Assembly (NCBI GenBank): GCA_934393265.1
Contig: CAKRQL010000004.1
Coordinates: 1-64,000, forward strand
Source of the DNA: an uncultured Eubacteriales bacterium
GTDB lineage: Bacteria > Bacillota > Clostridia > Oscillospirales > CAG-272
Reading direction: 5' to 3'
DNA: 64,000 nt
How positions within the stretch are numbered: the stretch's first letter is position 1; the number at the start of each line of letters is the position of its first letter. Both the position numbers and the translations under genes were made by a program. Under the pieces are notes generated by a model that made no database searches, was not told the DNA's origin, and was given only the letters and a program-made list of their open reading frames with translations. Shown here piece after piece: positions 1 through 7,562 of this stretch.

Positions 1-8
1 GAGGGCTT

Positions 9-65
9 GAACAGTCCTCTTGAGAGAAGCCAAGGCTTCTCAAAATAGACTGTTCTCGCGTTTTT
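9..65 (+). terminator. Hairpin with T run, possible terminator
   Basis: Outer arms GAACAGTC/GACTGTTC and inner arms TTGAGAGAAGCC/GGCTTCTCAA (one bulged base) stack into a long hairpin with a two-base loop. A TTTTT run follows after five bases. The gene it would serve lies outside the window, so the role is inferred. Confidence 0.4.
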
Positions 66-319
66 CAGGATTATTTGAGCTGTTTCATTCCTCATCCTTT
101 GTTCGGTTTTCTGTGGGTAGCTGATATCTTAATTTAATTTTTGCAAAGAGGGTTTCGCAATAGCGGGGCCTTTTTTTGATTTTCCGTACAGCTTTTAATG
201 CTGTTCACTGAATTTTAATCGGAATTTAATCCGTGCCTATGAAAAATTTCGCTTTATGCGTGAAAAAATGAAGCACGGCTTTGTATTTTGCCAAAGAATA
301 ACATAATATTGCAATTGAC

Positions 320-348
320 TTGATATAAATCGTAACTTGTGATACAAT
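320..348 (+). promoter_or_regulatory. Sigma-A promoter of the oxidoreductase gene
   Basis: TTGATA (320-325) and TACAAT (343-348) are 17 bases apart, with an extended TG one base before the -10. The start codon follows 43 bases later with an AAAGGAG site. Confidence 0.65.
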
Positions 349-390
349 GTACTCACATCATCGGCGGATGTTCCGCGAAAAGGAGATAAA

Positions 391-1452
391 ATGAAAACAA
401 CGATAGCAATTATAGGTTGCGGAAGAATTGCAAACGGTGCACATTTTCCCGCTCTCGCGAACCTTACCGATAAGGTCAGAGTAAAATACGCCTGCGACCT
501 TGTTCTTGAAAAAGCAGTGAAGGCAAAGGAGAAGTATTCCTTTGTTGAGAATGTCACGACCGATTATCATGAGGTTCTGGCAGACCCGGAGGTAAAGGCA
601 GTGTGGGTGCTCACTCCGAATTATGCGCATTATTATGTCACGATGGACGCGCTGAAAGCAGGGAAGCATGTTTTCTGCGAGAAACCGATCACCGTAAATT
701 ATAAGCTTTCAAAAGAGATGGCAGACGAGGCGGAAAAGCGCGGGCTCATTCTCAATATCGGAGTTTGCAACCGCTTCAATAAATCGGTTGAGACGCTCGC
801 ACAGTATTGCAAAGAGGGCAAATTCGGCAATATCTATCATGTAAATTGCGTATTCCGTTCATTTCGTTCAATCCCCGGGCTCGGTGGCTCGTTCACCACA
901 AAGTCAGAGTCCGGCGGAGGTGTTCTTATAGACTGGGGCGTACATTTTCTTGACCTTATACTCTACGTCCTCGGCGGCGCAAAGATTAAAAGCGCCACCT
1001 GCGATACATATTCCGAAATGGCAAAGGACATGAAGAGCTACAAATATAAGTCGATGTGGGCTGCCGATACCGTCAATCTTGAGAACGGAACAAATGATGT
1101 CGACGACTATGTAACCGGATATGTCCGCACAGATAAGGCGAGCATCAGTTTTGACGGCGCATGGGCGCAGAATATAGACAAGGATGAGAAGTATATAGAT
1201 TTCCTCGGCGATAAGGCAGGCGCGAGACTTACATACTGCGGCACGTTTGCGTTTACCGACGGTGCTACGCTTGAAACCACCGTGTCGGACGGAAATATTC
1301 CGGATATGTATACCCGCGAGGATGACGCATTCATAGAGTCCGTGAATACCGGGGTGAAGAACCGCGGGAATATTGCCGATGTAATAGAAACAGCGAGACT
1401 TCTTCAGCTCCTTTACGATTCAGCCGAAATTCATAAGGAAATCGGAGATTAA
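391..1452 (+). CDS. Gfo/Idh/MocA family NAD(P)-dependent oxidoreductase
   Basis: A 353-residue two-domain dehydrogenase of the Gfo/Idh/MocA family, which oxidises or reduces hydroxyl groups on sugars, inositols or related compounds in the cytosol. The N-terminal Rossmann fold shows GCGRIA at residues 9-14 for NAD(P) binding, and the family motif EKPI lies at 97-100. The C-terminal substrate domain has the GGG-x-L-x-D-x-G-x-H pattern, with D181 and H185 as likely catalytic residues. The start is set by AAAGGAG six bases before the ATG. It stands alone, with its own promoter and a terminator behind it. The substrate cannot be read from the sequence. Confidence 0.9.
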   Translation: MKTTIAIIGCGRIANGAHFPALANLTDKVRVKYACDLVLEKAVKAKEKYSFVENVTTDYHEVLADPEVKAVWVLTPNYAHYYVTMDALKAGKHVFCEKPITVNYKLSKEMADEAEKRGLILNIGVCNRFNKSVETLAQYCKEGKFGNIYHVNCVFRSFRSIPGLGGSFTTKSESGGGVLIDWGVHFLDLILYVLGGAKIKSATCDTYSEMAKDMKSYKYKSMWAADTVNLENGTNDVDDYVTGYVRTDKASISFDGAWAQNIDKDEKYIDFLGDKAGARLTYCGTFAFTDGATLETTVSDGNIPDMYTREDDAFIESVNTGVKNRGNIADVIETARLLQLLYDSAEIHKEIGD

Positions 1453-1465
1453 ACCGGCTTTACAT

Positions 1466-1512
1466 AAAAAGCGCGCACGGATTTTTCATGTCCGTGCGCG
1501 CCGCTTTTATTT
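1466..1512. terminator. Bidirectional intrinsic terminator
   Basis: Arms GCGCGCACGGA (1471-1481) and TCCGTGCGCGC (1491-1501) form an 11-bp stem between the convergent oxidoreductase and DUF1508 genes. A T-rich tract follows, and an A-rich one precedes it for the other strand. Confidence 0.8.
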
Positions 1513-1523
1513 AGTTATAAAAA

Positions 1524-2456
1524 TTACTTAGTCTGCTTTTCGTCGGCCTTTTTAAGATAAGCCTTGTCGACCGTCGCATTCTGTGAGCTCCTGATTATGC
1601 TTTCAATGCCGTTTTTGCAATTTGCTTTGGTAGTATACCCCTGAGAATGGCAGACGCAGCTGCCGTTGGTTGCTATGAGCCTGAAACGGTACTTCTTGCC
1701 GTTGTCGAGGTAAATCTCCCATTTCGGGCAGGGGAGCTCTGTCGGGGCGGCTTTCAGCGTGTTGTCCTGTATTCCGGCTTTCGGTGCATTTGCCATAACG
1801 CTGTTTATGCCGTTCATTGCGTTGCTCGACGATGAGTATACCTGCGATGTAGCTACTATCACATGATTTGCGGCGTAAAGATTGAATACATATCTTCCGT
1901 CCTTTGCCTTCTTTATTTCAAAGGTGCCGCCGGGGATGCTGACCGTCTCCTCAACCACTCCGTCACTCTCTATGTCGTTCACCGTATCGTCGGTGCTTGT
2001 CGCTTTTGTTGCCTTGGTCCCTTTTGTCGCTTTTTTTGCGGCGCCGGGAACTGCCGCCGCCTTTTTCGGAGCCTTCGCTTCCGAATCTGATTTTACGGAT
2101 TCTGAAGGCGATTTTTTCGCGGGTGCGGCTTTAACGGTGGCGCTTCCCGTGGCGTCTGTGCTCTTTTTATCAGGCGTGGCTTTGCTCTTTGCGGGATTTT
2201 TGTTCTGCTCTGTGCTTGCCGTGCCGTCTTTTTTTTGCGTGGTGGTTGTTTCGGCTTTTTCAGCCGACTTCTCACTCTTGCTTTGCTGTTTTGCGACCTC
2301 CGGCACATGGGAATTGCCTGCGGCGGGCGTCGCTCCTGTCGGCTCCGGCTTCACCACTTTTTCAGCTTTTCCGGCGGTTACATCCGCCCTTACCGAATCC
2401 TTTGTGTCTTTATTTTGTTTATTTTTCTTCCCGAACAGCTTTTGAAACAGTCCCAT
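1524..2456 (-). CDS. DUF1508 (UPF0339) tandem-domain protein with long Ala/Lys/Thr linker
   Basis: A 310-residue protein of unknown function. Residues 1-15 are basic, and about 20-170 is a low-complexity region rich in Ala, Lys, Ser, Thr and Pro. Two DUF1508-like repeats follow at roughly 170-225 and 240-294, each with the family pattern F/W-E-I-x-K-x-G-x-Y-x-F-x-L-x-A-x-N ending in a conserved NGI-S stretch. Known family members such as E. coli YegP are usually only about 60-110 residues. No signal peptide or membrane segment is visible, so it is probably cytosolic, and the basic linker would suit nucleic-acid or polyanion binding (inference). GGAGG six bases upstream supports the ATG. Confidence 0.75.
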   Translation of the reverse strand: MGLFQKLFGKKNKQNKDTKDSVRADVTAGKAEKVVKPEPTGATPAAGNSHVPEVAKQQSKSEKSAEKAETTTTQKKDGTASTEQNKNPAKSKATPDKKSTDATGSATVKAAPAKKSPSESVKSDSEAKAPKKAAAVPGAAKKATKGTKATKATSTDDTVNDIESDGVVEETVSIPGGTFEIKKAKDGRYVFNLYAANHVIVATSQVYSSSSNAMNGINSVMANAPKAGIQDNTLKAAPTELPCPKWEIYLDNGKKYRFRLIATNGSCVCHSQGYTTKANCKNGIESIIRSSQNATVDKAYLKKADEKQTK

Positions 2457-2533
2457 GTCATGCCTCCGCTACGTGTTATTCTGTATCTATATTGTAGCAC
2501 ATAACCGCGCGCATGACAATACTCTTTCGGGTA

Positions 2534-3274
2534 TTAGCGGGAAATATTTTTTTCTGCGACTGCCGGTCGGGCTCCGTCGCGTGTCTTGCGCTTTGCACTC
2601 TCGCTTCTCAGATAGGCGAGTGCCTGACTTATTCCGCCTACCTCGTCAATCAGCCCGCATGCACATGCTTCTTCTCCGTCGAGTATAGAGCCTATATCAT
2701 TCACAAGCATGTCCGTGCGCGTCATGGCACGCCTGAAATACTCCTCGCGGACATTTGAGTGCGATACTATGAAGCGGATTATTCTGTCCTGCATTTTTTC
2801 AAGGTAATCAAGAGCCTGCGGAACGCCGAGCATTATACCGTTCGTGCGGACGGGGTGTATCGTCATCGTTGCGCTCGGAACTATGAATGAGCGCGACCCG
2901 CTGACAGCAAGAGGCACGCCTATCGAGTGTCCGCCGCCGAGTACTATTGTGGCTGTCGGCTTTGAGAGACTGCTTATCACTTCGGCTATCGCGAGCCCCG
3001 CCTCGACATCTCCGCCGAGGGTGTTTATAAGAATGATAATGCCGTCTATGCGATCACTTTCTTCGAGGGCGACAAGCTGGGGGATTATATGGTCGTACTT
3101 TGTGGCTTTTGTCCCTCCCTCAAGAGCGTAATGCCCCTCGACCTGACCTATTATCGAAACACAGTAAAATGCCTCGTCGGAGGAATCTATTTCCATGCCT
3201 CCGCGCTCGGCTTCCTCCGCCTTTGGTGTGCCTTCCGCGCGCATTTCCTCTTTATCTTCCAAAATATACTGCAC
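2534..3274 (-). CDS. tepA: TepA/ClpP-like serine peptidase (translocation-enhancing protein family)
   Basis: A 246-residue ClpP-superfamily protein closest in pattern to Bacillus TepA/YmfB, a cytosolic ClpP-like peptidase proposed to remove signal peptides or aid export. The nucleophile elbow GGGHSIG puts Ser at about residue 117, and the His lies in TMTIHP at about 140. The oxyanion-loop GG in NTLGGD is also present. The first 35 residues are acidic and poorly conserved. The longest frame starts with GTG at 3274, which lacks a clear ribosome site; an ATG at 3244 is an alternative. No ClpX/ClpC-docking feature can be judged. The true clpP is elsewhere in the window, so this is a paralogue. 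Confidence 0.8.
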   Translation of the reverse strand: MQYILEDKEEMRAEGTPKAEEAERGGMEIDSSDEAFYCVSIIGQVEGHYALEGGTKATKYDHIIPQLVALEESDRIDGIIILINTLGGDVEAGLAIAEVISSLSKPTATIVLGGGHSIGVPLAVSGSRSFIVPSATMTIHPVRTNGIMLGVPQALDYLEKMQDRIIRFIVSHSNVREEYFRRAMTRTDMLVNDIGSILDGEEACACGLIDEVGGISQALAYLRSESAKRKTRDGARPAVAEKNISR

Positions 3275-3322
3275 CTCACAGTTTTTTTACATAGTTTATG
3301 CGATATTATTCGGAATTATCCA

Positions 3323-3351
3323 TTGATTTTTTTCTCCGGATATGATATACT
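3323..3351 (+). promoter_or_regulatory. Sigma-A promoter of the pduL operon
   Basis: TTGATT (3323-3328) and TATACT (3346-3351) are 17 bases apart, upstream of the pduL-like gene. Confidence 0.6.
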
Positions 3352-3417
3352 TTCATGTGGGATTTTCCGTCCCGGAGCAGTGAGTAATAAAATTTACATA
3401 AAGGAGTTTTTGCTGAT

Positions 3418-3990
3418 ATGAAAGAAATTCTTGTAGAAACCTCAGCAAGACATATCCACCTTACAAAAGAGGCTGTCGAGGCACTCTTCGGCAATGGGTA
3501 TGAGCTTACAAAGAAAAAGGACCTTTCCCAGCCCGGGCAGTTTGCCTGCGCTGAGAAGCTTACCGTTGTCGGACCTAAGGGGACGCTCAAGGCTTCTATC
3601 CTCGGACCCGTCCGCTCTGCAAACCAGGTTGAGCTGTCGCTGACGGATGCCCGTTCGATAGGCGTCACCGCGCCGATACGCGAGAGCGGCGATATTGCGG
3701 GCTCCGGAGCATGCAAGCTCGTCAATCCCGAGAACGGAGCGGAGATAGAGCTGACAGAGGGCGTAATAGCTGCAAAGCGTCATATTCACCTCACCCCGAA
3801 GGATGCAGAGGAGCTGAAGGTCAAGGATAAGCAGATTGTATCGGTAAAGATAAATTCCGAGAGATCCGTAGTATTCGGTGATGTCGTAATCCGCGTCAGC
3901 GATAAATTCGCTCCCGCTATGCATATTGATACAGATGAGTCAAATGCGGCTTGCGCATTCGGTACGGTTTACGGTATTATCATCCCCTGA
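3418..3990 (+). CDS. pduL: PduL-type phosphate acyltransferase (phosphotransacylase)
   Basis: A 190-residue PduL-family enzyme, which interconverts acyl-CoA and acyl-phosphate (propanoyl- or acetyl-) using two metal-binding halves. Each half has an RHIHL motif (residues 11-15 and 121-125) whose His residues bind zinc in the family, and GPVR (63-66) and RESGDIAGS (88-96) are typical of the active site. It lacks the N-terminal encapsulation peptide of microcompartment versions, and no shell genes lie nearby, so it is probably a free cytosolic enzyme for acetate or propionate energy metabolism. AAAGGAG precedes the ATG. It is the first gene of a three-gene operon. Confidence 0.88.
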   Translation: MKEILVETSARHIHLTKEAVEALFGNGYELTKKKDLSQPGQFACAEKLTVVGPKGTLKASILGPVRSANQVELSLTDARSIGVTAPIRESGDIAGSGACKLVNPENGAEIELTEGVIAAKRHIHLTPKDAEELKVKDKQIVSVKINSERSVVFGDVVIRVSDKFAPAMHIDTDESNAACAFGTVYGIIIP

Positions 3991-4022
3991 TAATCTTTGA
4001 AATAATAAAAGGAGATAAATAA

Positions 4023-4733
4023 ATGGCAGAACTTATCTATTCACGCGAAGTAGAAGATATGTGCGTCGTTGCCAAGGGACCTAATCACGGACCCGCTCCG
4101 ATTCCCGAAGAGGGACTCTGGGTAAAGGCAAAGGAGATAAAGGACATCTCCGGTCTTACGCACGGTGTGGGCTGGTGCGCCCCGCAGCAGGGAGCCTGCA
4201 AGCTCACTCTTAATGTCAAGGACGGCGTTATACAGGAGGCTCTTGTAGAGACTATCGGTTGCTCCGGAATGACACATTCGGCTGCTATGGCGGCTGAAAT
4301 ACTCCAGGGCAAGACGATACTTGAGGCGCTCAATACAGACCTTGTATGCGACGCTATCAATACCGCTATGCGTGAGCTCTTCCTTCAGATAGTTTACGGT
4401 CGTACACAGTCTGCATTCTCCGAGGGCGGTCTTACTATAGGAGCGGGACTTGAGGACCTCGGAAAGGGAACCCGCTCACAGGTCGGAACCATGTACGGCA
4501 CGGTTGCTAAGGGAGTCCGGTACCTTGAAATGGCAGAGGGGTATGTTACCAGAATGGCGCTTGACGCCGATGATCAGGTTATCGGTTACGAGTTTGTGAA
4601 CCTCGGCAAGATGACCGATTTCATTAAAAAGGGCGACGACCCTACCACCGCATATAACAAGTCAATGGGACACTATGGCAGATTTACCGAGGAAGATGGC
4701 GCGGTAAAGTACATAGATCCCCGCAAAGAGTGA
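4023..4733 (+). CDS. IscU/NifU-like iron-sulfur scaffold family protein
   Basis: A 236-residue protein with an IscU/NifU N-terminal-like core. Cys residues at about 52 (GWC), 59 (GAC), 80 (IGCSGMTHSA) and 109 could bind a cluster or zinc. It is longer than standard IscU (about 130 aa) and carries an extra C-terminal part of about 100 residues. In Clostridia this type lies directly before a GGGtGRT-family gene, as here (15-base gap). Scaffold activity has not been shown for this branch as far as can be said from the sequence, so a related or specialised role is possible. The start is set by AAGGAG nine bases before the ATG. Confidence 0.75.
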   Translation: MAELIYSREVEDMCVVAKGPNHGPAPIPEEGLWVKAKEIKDISGLTHGVGWCAPQQGACKLTLNVKDGVIQEALVETIGCSGMTHSAAMAAEILQGKTILEALNTDLVCDAINTAMRELFLQIVYGRTQSAFSEGGLTIGAGLEDLGKGTRSQVGTMYGTVAKGVRYLEMAEGYVTRMALDADDQVIGYEFVNLGKMTDFIKKGDDPTTAYNKSMGHYGRFTEEDGAVKYIDPRKE

Positions 4734-4748
4734 TAGGAGGGCGCGAGA

Positions 4749-5747
4749 ATGGCACTTTTTGAAAATTACGAAAGACGCGAGGCAAAAATTCTCGGCGTTC
4801 TTAAAGAGTACGGCATAAACTCCATAGAGGAGTGCCGCGATATTACTCTTGCAGCAGGAATAGACTGCGATAAGATAGTCAGAGGTACACAGCCCATATG
4901 CTTTGAAAATGCGGTCTGGGCATACACCGTAGGTGCCGCGATTGCTCTTAAGAAGGGCTGCAAAAAGGCGGCTGACGCTGCGGCGGCTATCGGAATAGGG
5001 CTTCAGTCCTTCTGTATTCCCGGCTCCGTTGCCGAAAACCGCAAGGTCGGTCTCGGACACGGAAATCTCGGTAAGATGCTCCTCTCCGAGGAGACAGAGT
5101 GCTTCTGCTTCCTCGCCGGACACGAATCCTTCGCGGCGGCAGAGGGCGCTATCAAGATTGCACTTAACGCAAATAAGGTAAGAGTAAAGCCTCTTCGCGT
5201 TATCCTTAACGGACTCGGCAAGGATGCGGCGATGATAATCTCCCGTATCAATGGCTTTACCTATGTAAAAACAGAGTTCGACCCCTACACCGAGACTGTA
5301 ACGGTAGTCGAAGAGAAGGCTTACTCGAACGGACCGCGCGCGGCTGTCAAGTGCTACGGCGCTGACAATGTTCCCGAGGGCGTGGCTATCATGAAGCTCG
5401 AGAACGTCGGCGTTTCCATAACCGGTAACTCAACCAACCCGACAAGATTCCAGCATCCTGTTGCCGGCACATATAAGAAATGGTGTGTTGAGAACGGCGT
5501 GAAGTATTTCTCGGTTGCCTCCGGCGGAGGAACGGGAAGAACGCTCCACCCGGATAACATGGCTGCAGGCCCCTCCAGCTACGGTATGACCGATACCATG
5601 GGACGTATGCACTCCGACGCGCAGTTCGCAGGCTCGTCCTCCGTTCCGGCGCATGTCGAGATGATGGGACTTATCGGTATGGGTAATAACCCGATGGTCG
5701 GCGCCACTGTTGCAGTGGCTGTCGCTGTCGAGGAAGCACAGAAGTAA
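4749..5747 (+). CDS. GGGtGRT family protein
   Basis: A 332-residue member of the family named after its GGGTGRT motif, seen here at about residues 257-263 next to a His-Pro-Asp stretch. The function is not established. It has no signal peptide or membrane segment, so it is likely cytosolic. Gly/Ala-rich helices fill the first third, and Cys residues occur at about 29, 40, 56 and 78. It follows the IscU-like gene by 15 bases with its own AGGAGG site, so the two are probably co-translated partners. The shared operon with PduL suggests a link to acyl-CoA or iron-sulfur metabolism (inference). Confidence 0.8.
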   Translation: MALFENYERREAKILGVLKEYGINSIEECRDITLAAGIDCDKIVRGTQPICFENAVWAYTVGAAIALKKGCKKAADAAAAIGIGLQSFCIPGSVAENRKVGLGHGNLGKMLLSEETECFCFLAGHESFAAAEGAIKIALNANKVRVKPLRVILNGLGKDAAMIISRINGFTYVKTEFDPYTETVTVVEEKAYSNGPRAAVKCYGADNVPEGVAIMKLENVGVSITGNSTNPTRFQHPVAGTYKKWCVENGVKYFSVASGGGTGRTLHPDNMAAGPSSYGMTDTMGRMHSDAQFAGSSSVPAHVEMMGLIGMGNNPMVGATVAVAVAVEEAQK

Positions 5748-5750
5748 TAA

Positions 5751-5820
5751 TCACATTAAAACGGCTGTCACCGCCAGACCGGGAGCTTTCGCTCTTGATT
5801 ATGCACCAATGTGACAGCCG
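5751..5820. other. Long inverted repeat with inner hairpin
   Basis: Perfect 10-base arms CGGCTGTCAC (5762-5771) and GTGACAGCCG (5811-5820) enclose 39 bases that hold a small GAGC-TTTC-GCTC hairpin. A second pair, CACATT/AATGTG, overlaps the distal arm and could compete. It sits between the ends of two convergent operons and may help termination in either direction. Confidence 0.5.
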
Positions 5821-5825
5821 AAAAG

Positions 5826-5860
5826 AAAAAGCAGACATCATTTTCCGGTGTCTGCTTTTT
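5826..5860. terminator. Bidirectional intrinsic terminator
   Basis: Arms AAAAAGCAGACA (5826-5837) and TGTCTGCTTTTT (5849-5860) are perfect complements, giving a GC core flanked by A and T runs. It ends both the GGGtGRT operon (+) and the surface-protein operon (-). Confidence 0.85.
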
Positions 5861-5868
5861 GTTATATA

Positions 5869-6669
5869 TCAGTTTGTGACATCAAAGTTAATGCGGAATA
5901 GTATATCCGAGCTTGAAAGACCCGCAAGGGCATTATAGCTATCCTCTGTAAAGAGTGGTATCTTGTCGGTATCCGCGCGAGTTGCGTTCAGCTCCTCTAT
6001 GCGGGAGTTTACGGCAGAGAGCGGCTCCATGCAGAATTGTAGCCAATAATCACAGTATATGCATTCCGGGTCATTCCGCTGCGTCGCACTGACAAGCCCG
6101 GGGAGAGATGCTGTAAACACGCCTCCGGCTGAATCTGCTCCGTAATAATCAACGAAATACACTTTTTTTGCATTATCTGTATCAAGAACGTATGAGCCGT
6201 CATCTGCGTTTTTCAATGTGCGCACGGTGCGCACGGATATGACATTCAAAAGCTCGCGACCGGAGACAATAGAAAAATCAAAATCCATGTGAATATCATT
6301 ATCCGCATCTCCGTTGTTCTCAAGCGCAAATTTGAAGGTTCGCACCTCGCCCGGAAAGATATCCGTGACAGAGAAACGGAGCGCGATGTCCGCGCTCGTC
6401 TCCTCGCTGTAAGCGTAGTCCTTTGCGAGCTCAACAAAATCGTACTTTTCGGTGTAGTATTTCATTGCGACAGGTGTCGCCGCAATCTCCGGGACGCCGT
6501 TCCGGTTCATGTCGTTTGCGCGGTACAGGGTAACGACGGATTTTATTTCGAGCATTTCGAGGCGTACAGGCGTTCTGTTATTGAAGCTGAACCATGCGAA
6601 TGTGCCGACGGTAAGGAGAGCGAGGCAGAGAAGCGCCGCTATCATCGGGTGTGTGATTTTTTTCAGCAT
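5869..6669 (-). CDS. Exported SipW/TasA-class protein, last gene of the surface operon
   Basis: A 266-residue exported protein. Residues 1-30 form a signal/anchor segment ending in GTFAWFSFNN, the pattern seen in substrates of SipW-type signal peptidases (TasA, camelysin and relatives). The rest is predicted beta-rich, with TasA-like features: a stretch resembling D-I-F-P-G-E near 115 and an NNGDAD segment. It starts 12 bases after the preceding gene and is the last gene before the terminator. No LPxTG or other wall anchor is visible. It is probably a minor fibre or surface subunit (inference); its exact function is unknown. Confidence 0.6.
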   Translation of the reverse strand: MLKKITHPMIAALLCLALLTVGTFAWFSFNNRTPVRLEMLEIKSVVTLYRANDMNRNGVPEIAATPVAMKYYTEKYDFVELAKDYAYSEETSADIALRFSVTDIFPGEVRTFKFALENNGDADNDIHMDFDFSIVSGRELLNVISVRTVRTLKNADDGSYVLDTDNAKKVYFVDYYGADSAGGVFTASLPGLVSATQRNDPECIYCDYWLQFCMEPLSAVNSRIEELNATRADTDKIPLFTEDSYNALAGLSSSDILFRINFDVTN

Positions 6670-6681
6670 GTCATTCCTCCG

Positions 6682-7545
6682 TCAGCTTGTGCGCGACAGG
6701 CGCAGCGCACCTATCGACAGAGCTTTTTTTGAAAGAAGATTTGTTACGGTGCCGGACAGCGCGTTGTATTGAGTGAGGTCGACGGAAATACTGAAGGTGC
6801 ATGTGACCTCGCCGTCCTCCGGGGCTATAACTCCAGTGACTATGTTGAAAGGGTCTGCGGTTGTGCGTGACGTTCCCGCCGAGGTGTTGTATTCCGCGAG
6901 ATATTTTCCGCTGTGTTCTCCAAAGCTGTATACGGGGCTCCCGCCCTCTGCCGTTATTCTGTTCAGTTCAACCTTGAATATGCCCATAACGCTGTATGTA
7001 CCGGAGGTGTTTCCGTCGCCCTCTCCTATCGTAAACCTGCCGTCGCTGTCATCAAAATCAGAGAGCGAGAGAGAATATCCGGAGCTCTTTGATGTTGTAT
7101 TGCGAAAGGTCAGCGTGATTATCAGCGTTTCCCTCGGAAACAGACCGGTCAGATTTATCGGTACGGGCTTACCGTCATCGCCGAGCGAATAGTAGTAATC
7201 GGTGCCGTCGATTTTTCCGGCGAAAACAAGCGTCCCATCCTCGTTATTCTCTGCCTGTACAAGACAGTAGGCGTTCGCTTCTTCGGAGAAAACATAGTAT
7301 ATGGTGTCAATCTCCGTGTCGGCTATAACCGGACGCACCTTTATCACATCACCGAATTCCAGCGCGCCGCCGGAGACGGAGATATCAAGCCCGCCGGCGT
7401 CGGCGTTCCGATTGCTCGCCAGCCAGCCGAGCGTCCCGTTCGGAGCAAACCATAGCACGCACAGAATTATTATCATAACGAAAATTACCGCGAGGGCGAT
7501 TGCCTGCCAAAGCAGGGCGCCTTTTTGTTTTTTGTTTTCCTGCAT
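6682..7545 (-). CDS. Membrane-anchored exported protein, third gene of the surface operon
   Basis: A 287-residue protein with a basic N-terminus, a hydrophobic segment at about 12-35 and a TLGWLASN stretch after it, resembling the A-Y/W-F/L-T/S signal region of SipW-dependent proteins but with a longer anchor. The extracellular part is Thr/Ser/Gly-rich with probable beta strands, including an LFPRETLIITLTFRN segment analogous to the DIFPGEVRTFKFALEN segment of the downstream gene, so the two are likely paralogues. It lies 17 bases after the 1035-residue gene and 12 before the last gene. The function is unknown. Confidence 0.55.
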   Translation of the reverse strand: MQENKKQKGALLWQAIALAVIFVMIIILCVLWFAPNGTLGWLASNRNADAGGLDISVSGGALEFGDVIKVRPVIADTEIDTIYYVFSEEANAYCLVQAENNEDGTLVFAGKIDGTDYYYSLGDDGKPVPINLTGLFPRETLIITLTFRNTTSKSSGYSLSLSDFDDSDGRFTIGEGDGNTSGTYSVMGIFKVELNRITAEGGSPVYSFGEHSGKYLAEYNTSAGTSRTTADPFNIVTGVIAPEDGEVTCTFSISVDLTQYNALSGTVTNLLSKKALSIGALRLSRTS

Positions 7546-7562
7546 GTTGTATCTGCCTTATT

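Larger units (their letters stand above)
1..390. other. Leading intergenic region without a gene
   Basis: No credible coding region was seen in these 390 bases. The first 65 bases hold a strong two-part hairpin: outer arms GAACAGTC (9-16) and GACTGTTC (48-55), inner arms at 20-31 and 34-43, then a short T run at 61-65. It could end transcription of a gene lying before the window. Further on is an AT-rich stretch with a T7 run near 172-178, and then the promoter of the oxidoreductase gene. Confidence 0.6.

Noticed and set aside
1882..2445. 187-codon hydrophobic plus-strand frame
   Set aside because: It mirrors the Ala/Lys/Ser linker of the DUF1508 gene on the other strand.
3418..3990. Bacterial microcompartment role for the PduL gene
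   Set aside because: There is no encapsulation peptide and no shell, aldehyde dehydrogenase or diol dehydratase gene in the window.
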